Source of the DNA: Anisodus tanguticus
Taxonomy: Eukaryota > Streptophyta > Magnoliopsida > Solanales > Solanaceae
Assembly (NCBI GenBank): GCA_034509755.1
Contig: CM067557.1
Span: 37,692,001-37,756,000, forward strand
DNA length: 64,000 nucleotides
Direction: 5' to 3'
A program made the position numbers and the translations under genes. Below, piece by piece: positions 11,433 through 22,599 of this stretch. The notes beneath the pieces were generated by a model that did not search any database, was not told the origin of the DNA, and worked only from the letters and a program-made list of their open reading frames with translations. How positions within the stretch are numbered: position 1 is the first letter of the stretch; every line of letters begins with the position of its first letter.

Positions 11433-12364
11433 GGAAGAAGAAATTTAGGAGAAAGAGAGAGGGAGAATGACCGAAAAGACTAGGGTTCCATCGTGGGGAA
11501 AAGGGGGAGGCCTAGAGATGAAGTCGGCGGCTAGGGTTCCGACGTGGGAAGGGGGCGGCCGAGAAAAGAAGTCGGTGGCTAGAGTGGGATATTTAGGGTT
11601 ACACTTCTGATACCATAAAAGAATATATTTCTGATTTTATTGATGAATGATTTACGATATATATAGTATTACAAAAATATTTACCTTGCTATAAACTAGG
11701 TACTAATCAACATAATTACAAAAATATTATAATTCTACCTAAAATAGGAGATATACAATTAATGAAAGAATATTCGGAAAATATTCTATTATAAATATTG
11801 CCGAGCGAAATCTAAGTTATGCCGCGTCAAAAGTGCTTAACGGAAAAAATTAAAGATCACCCCAAAGTAGAAGGTGTGAATAACTCATGATCGAGTAGAT
11901 GAATTTACGAGTTACAATTATTTTTTTTTAAAAATAGTCACAACTCGTAGAGTAACCTCCGAGTTACAGCTAATTTTTATATCCTAGCCCTCAACCATGG
12001 ATCATAAAAAAATATTTAATGATCAAAGGTTCAACAACCATGTATCATGAAAACTTTTTATGTTCAAAGATTGAATACCTCCTTCTAAAGCTAATGCAAT
12101 GCAATTATAATAGAGTTATTACAAATTTACCTTACACAATTACAGTGCAAAGTTTAACTCGAACATTTAGCCGTAACTCGTGGAGTGATACACCCGTTAT
12201 AATTATTATTTGTTTAAAAAAATTTAGCAAGTCATTGGTTAGTCCGCAAGTTATAAATAAATAAAATTCAAAATTAATGCAATGCAATCTTAATAAAGTT
12301 AATGTAAATTTACCTGACATCACTAAAGTGCAAAGTTTCAATCTCAAAAATTTAGTTGTAACTA

Positions 12365-12585
12365 GTGAAGTGGTCCACGAGTTGTAATTAATTTTTTAAT
12401 ATTTTTTGTAGCTAGTCGTTGACTCGTTGGTTAATCCATGAATTATAAAGATAATTATTTTTAAAAATCATTGGGGCCCACTAACCAAACGTCGTTTGGT
12501 GTTTTGTCGTTAATATCATTGAAAGTCGTAGAAGGGTATGCGATAAACCCCTTTTGATTTATCTCAAATTCCACAACACCTTTGA
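12365..12585 (+). repeat. Direct repeat flanking a copia fragment, right copy
   Basis: Same motif order as 9470-9685, including AACCAAACGTCGTTTGGTGT and GATAAACCCCTTTTG, with a few substitutions and a short insertion (GACTCG near 12420). Confidence 0.7.
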
Positions 12586-13589
12586 TTTTTTTACTTTAAA
12601 ATAATGTCCTTTAGGCTCCGGACTCCTAGTATTACACTAGGTGGTCCGTCTTGGTCATCCTTCGAGTTCAGACCAGAAACTAGGAAAGAAAAAGCTAAAT
12701 AATTCAGCTGCATTGCCTAACTAACCGCGTGAAAAAATTAGCTCGTGAAAATATAATCCGCATAATCTATACAAATAACATGCCATTAACATGCATATTT
12801 ATTAACTCAATAGATCTATCTTCATCAGTTCAAATTTAAGACATCTAAAAGTTGGCTAATTATTATTTTTAAAAAAAAGAAGAAGAAAAAGAGAGACGAA
12901 AGGAGATCATATTGCATGAACATGAGAAAATGTCTTATTTATTTCTGCTACTAATTTCATGTGCTTGGTTGTTTGACATACAAAAATGTAATATGAACTT
13001 TGTATCGGTGAGGGTGCAAGGATGAATGTAACTTGTTGGGCAAGGGATGCAAGCAAGAATATTATTTGTGTGGAGAAAATAGATTATTTAAATTTGGACT
13101 CGATCCATAATTAAAGAAATAGGTGCATATCATTAGTTGCGGAGTTAGATTTTTAGCAAAGGGATTCAAAAATATACTTAACTAAACATATGAAGAAGCT
13201 AAAGGAATTCAACATCTACTATAAAGAGAAATTTATTTTTATATATACTGTATAATTTTTACCTAAAGGGCTTGGAATAAACTCCCTTGCCCCAACCTCC
13301 GCTCTTGCATATCATGCATTTTTACATAAGAATATCACTTAATTAATATATATTTTAACTCAATTTATTATTATTTAACTATAGCGAATTAGCATAATTT
13401 GATATATAGATCGATAGAGATTGATTTTATGATCATTAAATATTGTTTAATTATATGATTTTTTTCACGAGAAATAGATGAAAAGTAATATAATCAATCG
13501 AATAGATAAAGTAAAAAAAATATAAATTATTTATTCATTCAAATTGTAACAAATTATATAGGTTTTTTTAAAAGACTTTTTTTATTACA
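12586..13589. other. AT-rich spacer, no gene seen
   Basis: A 65-bp piece at 12640-12705 (CACTAGGTGGTCCGTCTTGG and following) recurs at 61287-61353 in the same direction, so it belongs to a dispersed repeat. The remainder is AT-rich with no long frame or recognisable RNA. Confidence 0.5.
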
Positions 13590-13700
13590 TAGGAGGTAGG
13601 GGTAATGGAAATGGGGGAGGGGATTGCAATGTGGGGATTCGAACCCGCACCAACAAGGTGAAAGTTCAGATAGCCAACCAACTCACAAATTATATAGGTG
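13590..13700 (-). mobile_element. tRNA-derived SINE, copy 1
   Basis: On the minus strand it reads GTTGGTTGGCTATCTGAAC (A-box region), then TGCGGGTTCGAATCCCC (B-box), then a pyrimidine-rich body ending in CCTCCTATGTAATAAAAAA. It has the promoter layout of a tRNA-derived SINE but no 3' tRNA stem, so it is not a tRNA gene. A diverged plus-strand relative is at 28235-28320. Confidence 0.65.
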
Positions 13701-14050
13701 ATCTTTCCTCTAAGGGTTTTCACGGTTTGGTTAGAAACAAATCTAAACCGTAGATCGAACCAAACCGATCAAATAAATCGATAGTTGTTTGGATTTAATT
13801 TGGTTTGGTTTTATTAAAAAATAAACCGAATAAAAAAATCAAACTGAACCGATAAATTATATACATAATTTTTATAAACAACAACATACCCAGTGAATTC
13901 TCATAAAGTGGGGATATACATAATTTTTATAATTATATATATAAGATATAGTAGTATTAATTTCTATAAGTAATTTTAATTTATTTTTTTTATCATTTTT
14001 TTAATTTCTAATAGGTTAATGAAGGTTACAAACGAGGAATCTCTTTATGA
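13701..14050. other. AT-rich spacer with a short RTE tail remnant
   Basis: No gene. At 13876-13915 a 40-bp string (ACAACAACATACCCAGTG then AAAGTGGGGAT) matches the RTE 3' tail on the minus strand. AACCGAA/AACCAAACCG-type low-complexity repeats occur near 13725-13850. Confidence 0.4.
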
Positions 14051-14054
14051 TAAA

Positions 14055-14130
14055 CAGATCCATTTGCCGTCGCTCAATGAATAAAAATTACTCTAGGGAT
14101 AACAGGTTGATCTTCCCCAAGAGCTCACAC
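14055..14130 (+). pseudogene. Plastid 23S rRNA fragment in nuclear DNA
   Basis: Contains TGCCGTCGCTCAA, TTACTCTAGGGATAACAGG and GATCTTCCCCAAGAGCTCAC, the peptidyl-transferase region of domain V as found in chloroplast 23S rRNA. Only about 75 bp are present, with several substitutions (for example AACAGGTTGAT for AACAGGCTGAT). It is a nuclear plastid-DNA insertion, not an rRNA gene. Confidence 0.8.
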
Positions 14131-14820
14131 CTTAAGCTTATTTTTAATCGAAAGAGATTCATGAAATCCAATCTCATTAATTCAAAGAAACATTTATGAG
14201 ATTTACCTAAAAAAGATTATATTTATTACAATCTTTATTCACTTGATCAAAGCTTATAATCTTAAGATACTTTCTCCATAATTCAAGAAAATTAGAGCTC
14301 CCATAATAATAATAAAAAAATAATGACAGATTATAAGTTGGAAAAGAAAGAAAAAAATCGTTCATAATAGCAGAAAAATGAAAGAGAGAAATACCATTAA
14401 GTTTCTTAAAAATTGAAAAATCGAACCAAATCGAACCAAACCGACGACAATCAAACTGATGGATATGTATTATACTTAGTTTGGTTTGATTTAATAATTT
14501 AAAAATTGACTACACTGATTTGATTTAGATTTAAATCAAAAATCGACCCAAACTGATCCATGAACACCCCTACTTTCCTCTTGGATCTAAGTATGAATAA
14601 ATTATTTTTCTTGTACGTAGTAGCTATTGGAATAATGATACCATTGCTATTTTAACCCTTTTTATTAGTAAAATTAATGAATTAAACATCGACATGAGAG
14701 GTAAATTACATTGCCAGAATTTATATTGTATATTTAAAAGAGATTGAATCTCTCATGGTTCATTCCTAAGACTTTAAATACGAACCTAATAATAGGCAGA
14801 CAAGAAGCACGAGGATCATT
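14131..14820. other. AT-rich spacer, no gene seen
   Basis: Low-complexity strings (AATCGAACCAAATCGAACC, AAATCGACCCAAACTGATCC) and AT-rich DNA only. Confidence 0.4.
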
Positions 14821-14825
14821 AAAGT

Positions 14826-15797
14826 GGATGGGCTCCTCTTCATTTTCCTAAAGTTCCTATTTAGATGAGAGACACGTGTCATAATTAAAAATTGAAGGTT
14901 AAGATTTAATTGTCTAAAACAAAATCTTAATCATGGTTAGAATAACAATTATTTTCTTTATTAACTCTAAAAAGAAATTGACAATCCCACAATTCTAGCT
15001 ATAACATTATTTCATTCATAAATATATTTAAAAATTTCTCACATTTTCTATTTTATTACGAGTATTCTTTTTTTTAATTACACATATCATGAATATCTAT
15101 ATTTTGTCAACTTGTGTAATAACTTTTTTATACTTACATTTTTTATAAGACATTTAAGACATGGCAGCATTTAGGATCGTTTAATTCATCGAACTATCTT
15201 ACTCTATTCATTTTTATAACTATTTTAAAAAAGTTTCTGTAACTATGAGTTATAGCAAAAATAAAGAAAATTAACATTATACAAATATTTTATATTTAAA
15301 ATTTATATATATTACTTTTTTATTTTTAAACTTGTAAATATTAAATATTGATTCAATTAGATCTTACTGTTCCCACTTCCCACTAAGCTAATGATATCTA
15401 TTTCTCTTTATTTGATAGGAACGTAAAGAAGAATTAGGGGGTTGGGGAGGGGGGGGGAGGATATAAAACTAAAGTACCAGTATAAAAATTAAAATAAAAC
15501 TTGTAAAAAGAAAAAGGGAACTCGTAATAAAATAGGAAAGGTAAGAAAATTTTTAAATTATTTATGAATAGCATAATGTTTTAGTTAGAATTGTGGGATT
15601 GTCAAACTTTTTTAGTGTAAATAAAGTAAATAGTTGTTAATCTAATCATGATTAAGATTTTATTTTAGATAATTAATTTTTAATATTTCATTTTTTTAAA
15701 ATTTTTAATTTTTAATTTTTAATTTTTAACATGTGGCTCTCATCTAAATAGAAACTTGTGAAAAATGGAGTGTGTGGAAATGGAGAGGAGCCCCGTC
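14826..15797. mobile_element. Long-TIR element (Mutator-like MITE) 1
   Basis: Terminal inverted repeats of roughly 240 bp. The left arm runs GGGCTCCTCTTCATTTTCC, CTATTTAGATGAGAG, AAAATCTTAATCATG, GACAATCCCACAATTCTAG, TATTTTATTACGAG. The right arm carries the complements in reverse order: CTCGTAATAAAATA, AGAATTGTGGGATTGTC, CATGATTAAGATTTT, CTCTCATCTAAATAG, GGAGAGGAGCCCC. The middle is non-coding and contains a G-run near 15450. No clear target duplication. Confidence 0.65.
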
Positions 15798-16233
15798 CCA
15801 TTAGGATAAGTCACTATTAAATTAGTAACTACCACTTGCAACTTTGCAAATTACAGCCACAAAAACCGTTTTTAAATTATTCAAAGGCAAAAGCCAACTA
15901 TTTATGCCCATTGATTACTTTTTGACTCTATTTGAAAAATAACCGTTATTATCAGATACAATTAGATAAATAGACTTTTTTCCCTTAGTTAAATAGCATC
16001 TTTTAGATTTCAATATTCAAACAAATTCTTTCTTTTATCGTAATTTTTTATATATCTTTTAAATAGTTTAAACTGTCAATTATTGTGACTTATAGTACCT
16101 TTTGTGTCATTTTTAAATATATTAATTTTAATTAAAAAAATTGAAGATTTTATGCCAAATTCACGATCAAAATTAAATTATTTGACTCTCGAAATTCAAA
16201 TTGTGTTGTGACAAAGGGAGTATTAAAATAGAA

Positions 16234-17306
16234 ACAAAAAGGGCCAAAATTACTCTCGAACTATCCAAAATAGATCACATATACCCTCCATTTGTTTTTT
16301 TGTACCAAAAAGCCTCAGTCATTACTTCAAGGGACCACAAATGCCCTTCTCGTTAAGGGACTGCCACAAATGCTGACTGGACAGTCTGAAATGAAAAAAG
16401 TTGGTGACATGGCTGTCCATCTAGGCAGTCCACTTGGCTAAAACTTCCCTCCCCTTTAAATCAATATTTTCTTCTCCAAATTAGAACTTTAATTCAGAAA
16501 GATATTTTCTTCCATACTGAATTTTCAAGTAACTGTAATAATGTGACTAAAAGTAGGAAATGTGAATATTTATAATACCCAAATGAACGATCCTACGATG
16601 CTAGACAACTCATTTTAGTATATCATCTTTCTTCACTTAAAAAAAAAAAATCATTTGTTAAAAGAAAAATGAAATGAATTACATAAAGAAACTAAAAAAT
16701 ATATTTTGTGTAAATTTGAAAAAGATAAAACATATAAAAAGGATTGATGCAATATACTTGATCCCATTGATGATATGAGCATCATCATCTTCTTCCCCAC
16801 AATTGTCATCCACTCTTTCGAAACCCAGATTCATAGAAATTATGAAAAAAAATTAAATCACAATTTGAAAATTGCAGATTGAAAATTCACTTATAATAAT
16901 ACTATTTGTTGCTGCTTCTTACTATTTTGAGAAGTATTATTATTGAGATTTTTCAATCCATTGCCTTGTGGTTGTTTGAGATAAAATTTATAAAAATTTG
17001 TACAACATTGTTCGAGATTTTCAATTGAACTCAATTTTTTTGAAATTAGGATTATAATTCGGAGAAGAAACCGTTGATTTAAAAGGTGTGGAGGGTTTTA
17101 GCCACTTGGACTACCTAGACGACATCTATGTCAGCGTTTTTTTTTACGTCAGACTACCCAATCAACATTTGTGGCAGTCCGTTAATGAGAGGACCATTTG
17201 TGATCTCAGGAGTGACGACGAGGGCTCTTTTGATACTAAAAACAAACGGTAGGTATATGTTGTCTATTTCGGATAGTTCAAGGGTAGTTTTGGCTTTTTT
17301 TTACTG
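16234..17306. mobile_element. Long-TIR element (Mutator-like MITE) 2
   Basis: Terminal inverted repeats of about 240 bp. The left arm starts GGCCAAAATTACTCTCGAAC and includes GACTGCCACAAATG and AGTCCACTTGGCTAAAAC. The right arm has the complements (TTTTAGCCACTTGGACT, CATTTGTGGCAGTC, GATAGTTCAAGGGTAG). AAATAGAA occurs at both flanks (16226-16233 and 17307-17314), a possible 8-9-bp target duplication. The interior has no coding sequence. Confidence 0.7.
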
Positions 17307-17319
17307 AAATAGAAGGGTC

Positions 17320-18310
17320 TGTTTGGAAAGCTACAACGACCTGTTTGTTTGTCATAACGTAATTACAGTGTAATTACAAGCATATTGTTTGGTTGTACAA
17401 ATGTAATTACATAGTTAGTTTAATTTAAAAATAAAATTTAGTTATCAAATTTAAAATTAATATCTGAAAAATATGTGCATGTATAAATGATATTAAATTA
17501 CGTATTTAAGATATATATTGTTTCTTGAAAATATATTAAGTAATAATCATATATTTATAAAAAATAAATGATATATTTTTTCAAATTAATAATATTTTAG
17601 TTTAATTAATTATAAAAATGTAAAGCACACGTTTGTAAGAACATCATGGATTGGATGTTTGACAAAAAGATCAATATTTATAAATATAATATCATAAAAT
17701 TATTCAAATATTTGATAAAAAAATAATCTATTAATTGTAAGTGAAAGATAAACAACATGCAATGTGAAATAACAAGTCAATAGTACTAAAATAAATAAAT
17801 TGAAATCGAAAATATAACCTAAATTCAAAATCTAAAAAAAATTAACATAATATTCTTATGTCAAATACCAACATTACATAAGTAAGTTCCGACATAACTA
17901 AGTAAATATAATTCAGAAAGGAAAAATACTCTATAACCTCATTCGATAACGAAATTATACTTTAATAACATCACTCATTATATGTCAAGTTTGTTAATAA
18001 CTCATTTTTTCTAATATTGGAAGGTGTTGTTTCAAAAAATTTGGATAATAGCACAATTAAGAATTAAAAATGAAAAGTAATATAAGAGCAATTACATGGA
18101 ATCACGAGAAGTAAATGTTTGGAAATGAGAAGAAAAAAAAAGAAAGATAAATAATATAAAATATATTTTTAAAATAAAAATAATTTTAAAAGTAAAAATA
18201 AAAAAGAAATTAAATTAAATAATATAAATAAAAAGAAATTAAAATAAAAAGAAACAAAAAAAAACTAAAAGCTGATCTTGTAATTACTCAATTCACACCT
18301 AACCAAATAT
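17320..18310. other. AT-rich region, possible hAT-type MITE remnant
   Basis: The left edge contains TGTTTGGTTGT and ACGTAATTACAGTGTAATTA. The right edge contains TGTAATTACTCAATTC and CCTAACCAAATA, roughly complementary. The inverted similarity is short and imperfect, so this is a weak call. No gene is seen. Confidence 0.3.
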
Positions 18311-18356
18311 TTATTTGACTAAACAATCCGATCAAACTACATTCAAATTTAATTCT

Positions 18357-18422
18357 CACGTGTCCTTCGGAACAGGCCCAATATAAAGCTGGACAGTTCA
18401 TTTACACGTGTTCTGCATGCAT
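18357..18422 (+). promoter_or_regulatory. Two G-boxes and an RY motif upstream of the dioxygenase
   Basis: CACGTG occurs at 18357-18362 (in the ABRE form ACGTGTC) and again at 18405-18410 (within ACACGTGT). TGCATGCAT, an RY-type motif, is at 18414-18422. All lie 200-265 bp upstream of the start codon. G-box/ABRE plus RY elements are known to bind bZIP and B3 factors in ABA- and seed-responsive promoters; function here is inferred. Confidence 0.5.
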
Positions 18423-18526
18423 AGTTCTTGGTTCTTAATGGAAACTATTGGAGATGAAAATTACCAATTTACACCGAGAATTATTGGAGATGAAATATAA
18501 CAGATGGAGCAGTAATTTATTTGTCA

Positions 18527-18533
18527 ATATATA
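18527..18533 (+). promoter_or_regulatory. Probable TATA box of the dioxygenase gene
   Basis: ATATATA about 90 bp upstream of the ATG at 18621, followed by a CT-rich leader with repeated TTC at 18570-18590, a usual arrangement in plant promoters. Confidence 0.55.
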
Positions 18534-18620
18534 CTCTCTATTCCCTCTTTAGTTTTCACATTGTGAAGTCTTTCTTCTTCTTCTTCTTTTTCTATTTCCT
18601 ATTTTTAAAATTATTCATTA

Positions 18621-20902
18621 ATGGCATCGAGCAAAGTTAAAGTTCCCACCATAGATTTTCGCAATCCAGAGCTAAAACCAAAGACTCCACAATGGGACAA
18701 AACAAAGATTCAAGTTCTTGAAGCCTTGCAAGAATATGGTTGTTTTGAAGCAATATATGATAAAGTTCCAAATGAAACTAGAGAGGCCATTTTTGATACT
18801 TCAAAAGAAGTATTTGAATTCCCATTGGTATCTAAATTGAGAGAATATAGAGAGAAACCCTATCATATCTATGAAGAGCAAATTCCACGTCTAGCATTCT
18901 ATGATAGTGTGGGCAGTGCTGATTTGCTCCTCCCAAACAGTGTTGAAACTTTTGCCAATACCTTCTGGCCTGATGGAAACCCTAACTATCGGTATGCCTA
19001 GATTCTTTGTGTGTTGTGTGCGTGTTTTGATACGACGAAAGTCATTTTTAGTGAAAATATATAATGAAAGAAAAAAGGTTTAAGAACATTAAAGGGGCTC
19101 CCTATCAGCCTTTTTTCAATTCCTAGACTTCGAACCGGAGATATCTAGTTAAGGGTGTGGAGAAATTGATCAAACCTACTGAAATTTGCTGAATCTGTAG
19201 TTAGAATTCTAACTCTACTTGCATGCTCACTACAACTCCCGGTTAGGAAATTTTTGATCCTATTAGATTTATATGTCAGTAGAAAAAGGACTTATAATTG
19301 TATTTCTTAACTTATCTATTTATTTTTGTATAATACTGGACTAGTATGAGCTAGAATGAAGCGACATTGTCTTTAAAATTGATAGAACCAACTCAGACTT
19401 GCTAGAAATTGAAGTACAGTTTATTGTTGTAGTAGTATTATAATATTGTATTACTATTTCTTCAAATTTTGTATGTTTGATGTTGACCATATATTTATAT
19501 ACCTATATTTAATTTAGCAGCAATGTAGTAAGGTCCTACTACAAGCCACTTATGGAATTGGATGAAATGGTGAAAATGATGGTTTTGGAGAGTCTTGGGC
19601 TAAAAGATTACATTGATGAATTCTTGGATCCCAATTTTTTCCTATTGAGGTTTACACATTATAAGAAAACTCAAGTTAAAGATGGGAATAAATCAGGATT
19701 AGGTACCCATACAGATGGTGGCTACTTGACCATAATAAAACAAAATCAAAATGGATTGCAAGTTCTCAACAAAAATGGAGAGTGGATTGAGTTCAATACT
19801 TCACCAAATTCCTATGTTGTTTTATCAGCAGAGGCCTTCATGGTAAGTTTTTTGCCGTTTTTCTTTTGGTTGTTTATTACTAGAAAACATGAAATTAGCT
19901 ACGGAATTTGTCGGTAATTCTCATCTAATACGCAGCTTAGATTTTCTTATAATTCATCGCTAATCCGTAGCTAAATGGGGTTAGCAATTAGCATGAGTTT
20001 TTATTGTTTAGCTTTGTAATTTTGTCCAGAGTTGAAAGGTTTTATACCTCTGCCCTTTTTCGATTGATAAATTTGTCTCTTTTTCATTATTTTCAAGTAG
20101 TTATAGAAGAGAAACAAAAGAAATAGAGATTTTTTTGTTTAACTATCCGGTCCCGACTAACTCAAATTTGCACGAGGTAACCCACTAAAGGTAAGTGTTT
20201 TTACCAAGAAATATATATAAATGTTGATATTTGTTGGAATAACATGTCTCTCTTTTGGAAAAATTGAAAATGATAAATATGTCAAGTAAAATGAGAATTT
20301 AAAAGTCAAATTATTTCTAAATATTAAAAAGATGACATTCTTTTTGCATTGATTAAAAAAGAAAATATGACAATGGGAATTTAAAAGTCAAATTATTTCT
20401 ATTTTCCAAATATAAAAAAGATAGACATTTTTTTTGCATTGATTAGAAAAGAAAATGTGACAGATAAATTAGGACAAAAAAATATTAGATGATATAGGTA
20501 AATCCTTTCATAATCATTAATTGGCGATAATGTCAAAATATATGATCACTAAGTACCTATTATCACTTATTAAAATTCACCGAAAGCGTAAAATGAAATT
20601 TTGTATGTAGCTTAAATTGTACAATTTAAGTTTTATATATTGATATTATGAATTTACAGGCATGGACAAATGGTAGATTGATATCTGCTACCCACAGGGT
20701 ACACATGGCAGGAGACAAAGATAGATTTTCCATTCAGTTATTTTCATCACCAAAACCAGATTATACTCTAGAGGTTCCAAAAGAACTAGTGGATGAAGAA
20801 CACCCTTTACTCTTCATGCCTTTTAAATTGCTTGAATATTTTGAATATGTTATGTTAGGAGCTAAAAATGGACTTGGTCTCAAGAATTATTGTGGTCTTT
20901 AA
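18621..20902 (+). CDS. 2-oxoglutarate/Fe(II)-dependent dioxygenase, AOP-like
   Basis: Three exons, 18621-18991, 19521-19842 and 20660-20902, join in frame to a 311-residue protein, a normal length for the AOP (DOXC) branch. All introns are GT-AG. The N-terminal DIOX_N part (VPTIDFRNPEL, EYGCFEAIYDKVP) leads to the double-stranded beta-helix core. Iron ligands are His187 and Asp189 in THTDGG, and His243 in ATHRV; the 2-oxoglutarate-binding Arg253-x-Ser255 lies in DRFSIQ, so all catalytic residues are present. The enzyme is expected to be soluble and to oxidise a small molecule using O2 and 2-oxoglutarate. Arabidopsis AOP2/AOP3 act on glucosinolates, which Solanaceae lack, so the substrate here is unknown. 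Two G-boxes and a TATA box precede it and AATAAA follows at 20999. Intron 2 carries a tandem duplication. Confidence 0.92.
20285..20465 (+). repeat. Tandem duplication in dioxygenase intron 2
   Basis: Two adjacent diverged copies of about 90 bp, each with GAATTTAAAAGTCAAATTAT, an AAAAAGAT...GACATT segment, TTTTGCATTGATTA and AGAAAATRTGACA. The second copy ends near 20463. Confidence 0.7.
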
Positions 20903-20998
20903 ATATTTAGCAGCTAGCTTTAAAAATTTATTTCAGGTTAATTATGGTTTCATAAGGTATTGTAGAAAGATGATGTAACGCATTGTATTATTTTAATG

Positions 20999-21004
20999 AA
21001 TAAA
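20999..21004 (+). terminator. Polyadenylation signal of the dioxygenase gene
   Basis: AATAAA 97 bp after the stop codon, in a U-rich context, fits a plant near-upstream poly(A) element. Confidence 0.5.
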
Positions 21005-21466
21005 ATGTTTAGATAGATACTATCATTTTTCTTCGTTACATATAATTTCATACATTACTTATTTGAAGAATAAACCTATAATGTTATAAAGAAAAGTATT
21101 TAATAAACGTACCGTAAAGGATAATAAGATTATTGTAAGTACAAAGAAAAGACAAAATAAAAAAAAATAGCGACGCGATCACATCAAATCGATCATTACA
21201 TAAAATGAGATATTTTTGTCGTTAAATAGTGATGAATTTAACAATACATTACAATAAAATTTAAATAATAATAAAAATAAACATTATGTTAAAAATAACA
21301 ATACATTACATTACAATAGGTAACAATCGTCCAAACAAACTGTTAGTTGATGCAATTATAATTTGGGTACATCGAGCGTGAACAATCAAAATGGATCAAA
21401 TCAATAAGCATGTGAAGGTGTCAAATGATGAGTCATATTCTAATTCACCCATAACCCAATTTTTTA
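21005..21466. other. AT-rich spacer, possible MITE end
   Basis: Repeated ACAATACATTACA strings near 21245-21320 and GTCCAAACAAACTG at 21330 resemble the end of a hAT-type MITE, but no convincing partner terminus was found. No gene. Confidence 0.35.
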
Positions 21467-22543
21467 TCATCGAAAAATAGCAAAGGTGTCATTCTTATTG
21501 GCAGGAGCACTATTTACCACACAAGAGAGAGTTAAGACTCTCATTTTACTCTCCATGTCATGCTGTTCATTAAGTTGTCCGCTTGGGCAACTCAATTGAT
21601 TATCAAGGAGGATATTTGGAAAATGTTGTTCATTAAGTTTCATTTTCTTGTTGTCATCTACAACCTCTTCTTTATGAACTTTCCCTTCAAGTGATTCAAC
21701 TGCAAAAGTTTCATAGTTGCCTAACTCCACTTTCTCTAGCTTTTCTTTCATTTCAATGAACGTTTTAATTCCTCCACGCTCATAACTTGTAAAGAAATTA
21801 TTTTAACTACTCGACCAAGATTAAATATATTTTCACCAATTCCATGTGTTTGTTCCAAGCTACTGAAAACCAATTTTTTTCTATCTGCTCAAAAGAGGTC
21901 GAACTCGTCTTTCCAAGTGAAGGCGCACGAGCTTGCCATGAGAGCACTTCTTTCCAAGAAAATCTTGAATAAACATCACAATTTCTGCTATTAAATGCAT
22001 TTTCTCTCCTGTAAACCTCATTCGATCATATTTGAGGTGAAAGAATTGTTGCTGGCCTTTATTAACAACAAACATATCCAATCCCTATTGCTTTACACCG
22101 ACTCTGCTATGCTTCTCCTTTTCTTTATCGAGCCCTCCTTGACATCCCATTTTTTCAGGCATTTGATCGAATATGTAAGGAGCGGCTACATCTCTTCCAA
22201 ATTTAGAAGATACATCACCTTCATCTTCCTTAAAAAGTGTGGCAAGAAGCATGTCTTCAAGAAATTTAAGTTCCCTTGCTGAAGAATCATTTTCATTATG
22301 CGCTAAACCATTCTGAGATTCTCCGTTTCTCCCTTCAAGGCGACCATCCCTTGGACAGAATCTGCTGATTGATGATTCAGTACTCGCCTGCTCATTATTT
22401 TTCCTTTTTTGAGTCATAACCCCAATGGCTTCCTTGATTTCTATCAACTTTTTATTAGTGTGTGTTTTCCTTTCATTCATACTGGTCATAACCTCCACCA
22501 GTTTCTGCAACTGTTCTTGAATTTGTGACAACTTGTCTTCCAT
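21467..22543 (-). pseudogene. Retroelement-associated ORF downstream of gypsy LTR
   Basis: The first frame (22085-22543, 152 codons) begins MEDKLSQIQEQLQKL, a predicted coiled coil, 55 bases after the primer site of the LTR at 22619-22987, which is the position of gag. A second frame at 21467-21751 (94 codons, Glu/Lys-rich) follows after interruptions. Neither has a recognisable capsid, zinc knuckle or protease motif. It may be the 5' part of a gag or a cargo ORF of a non-autonomous element. No database family was recognised. Confidence 0.45.
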
Positions 22544-22599
22544 TTTTTTGTTGGTTTATCTTGGTTCTTGCTTCGAGTCCTAATCATAATGTCGAGGAT

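Larger units (their letters stand above)
9875..11800 (-). mobile_element. Truncated Ty1/copia element A (LTR, gag, protease)
   Basis: Left-over 5' portion of a copia element on the minus strand: a decayed 5' LTR (from 11616 to roughly 11800), a primer site TGGTATCAGAAG (11604-11615), gag, protease and the start of the GAG-pre-integrase domain (GHPGE near 9890), where it is cut off. Integrase, reverse transcriptase, RNase H and the 3' LTR are absent. The family is that of the copies at 31.9, 48.2, 50, 53.7 and 62.5 kb. Confidence 0.8.

Noticed and set aside
18527..21004. Dioxygenase as a pseudogene because each frame is short
   Set aside because: The three frames are exons with matching phases, GT-AG borders and all catalytic residues.
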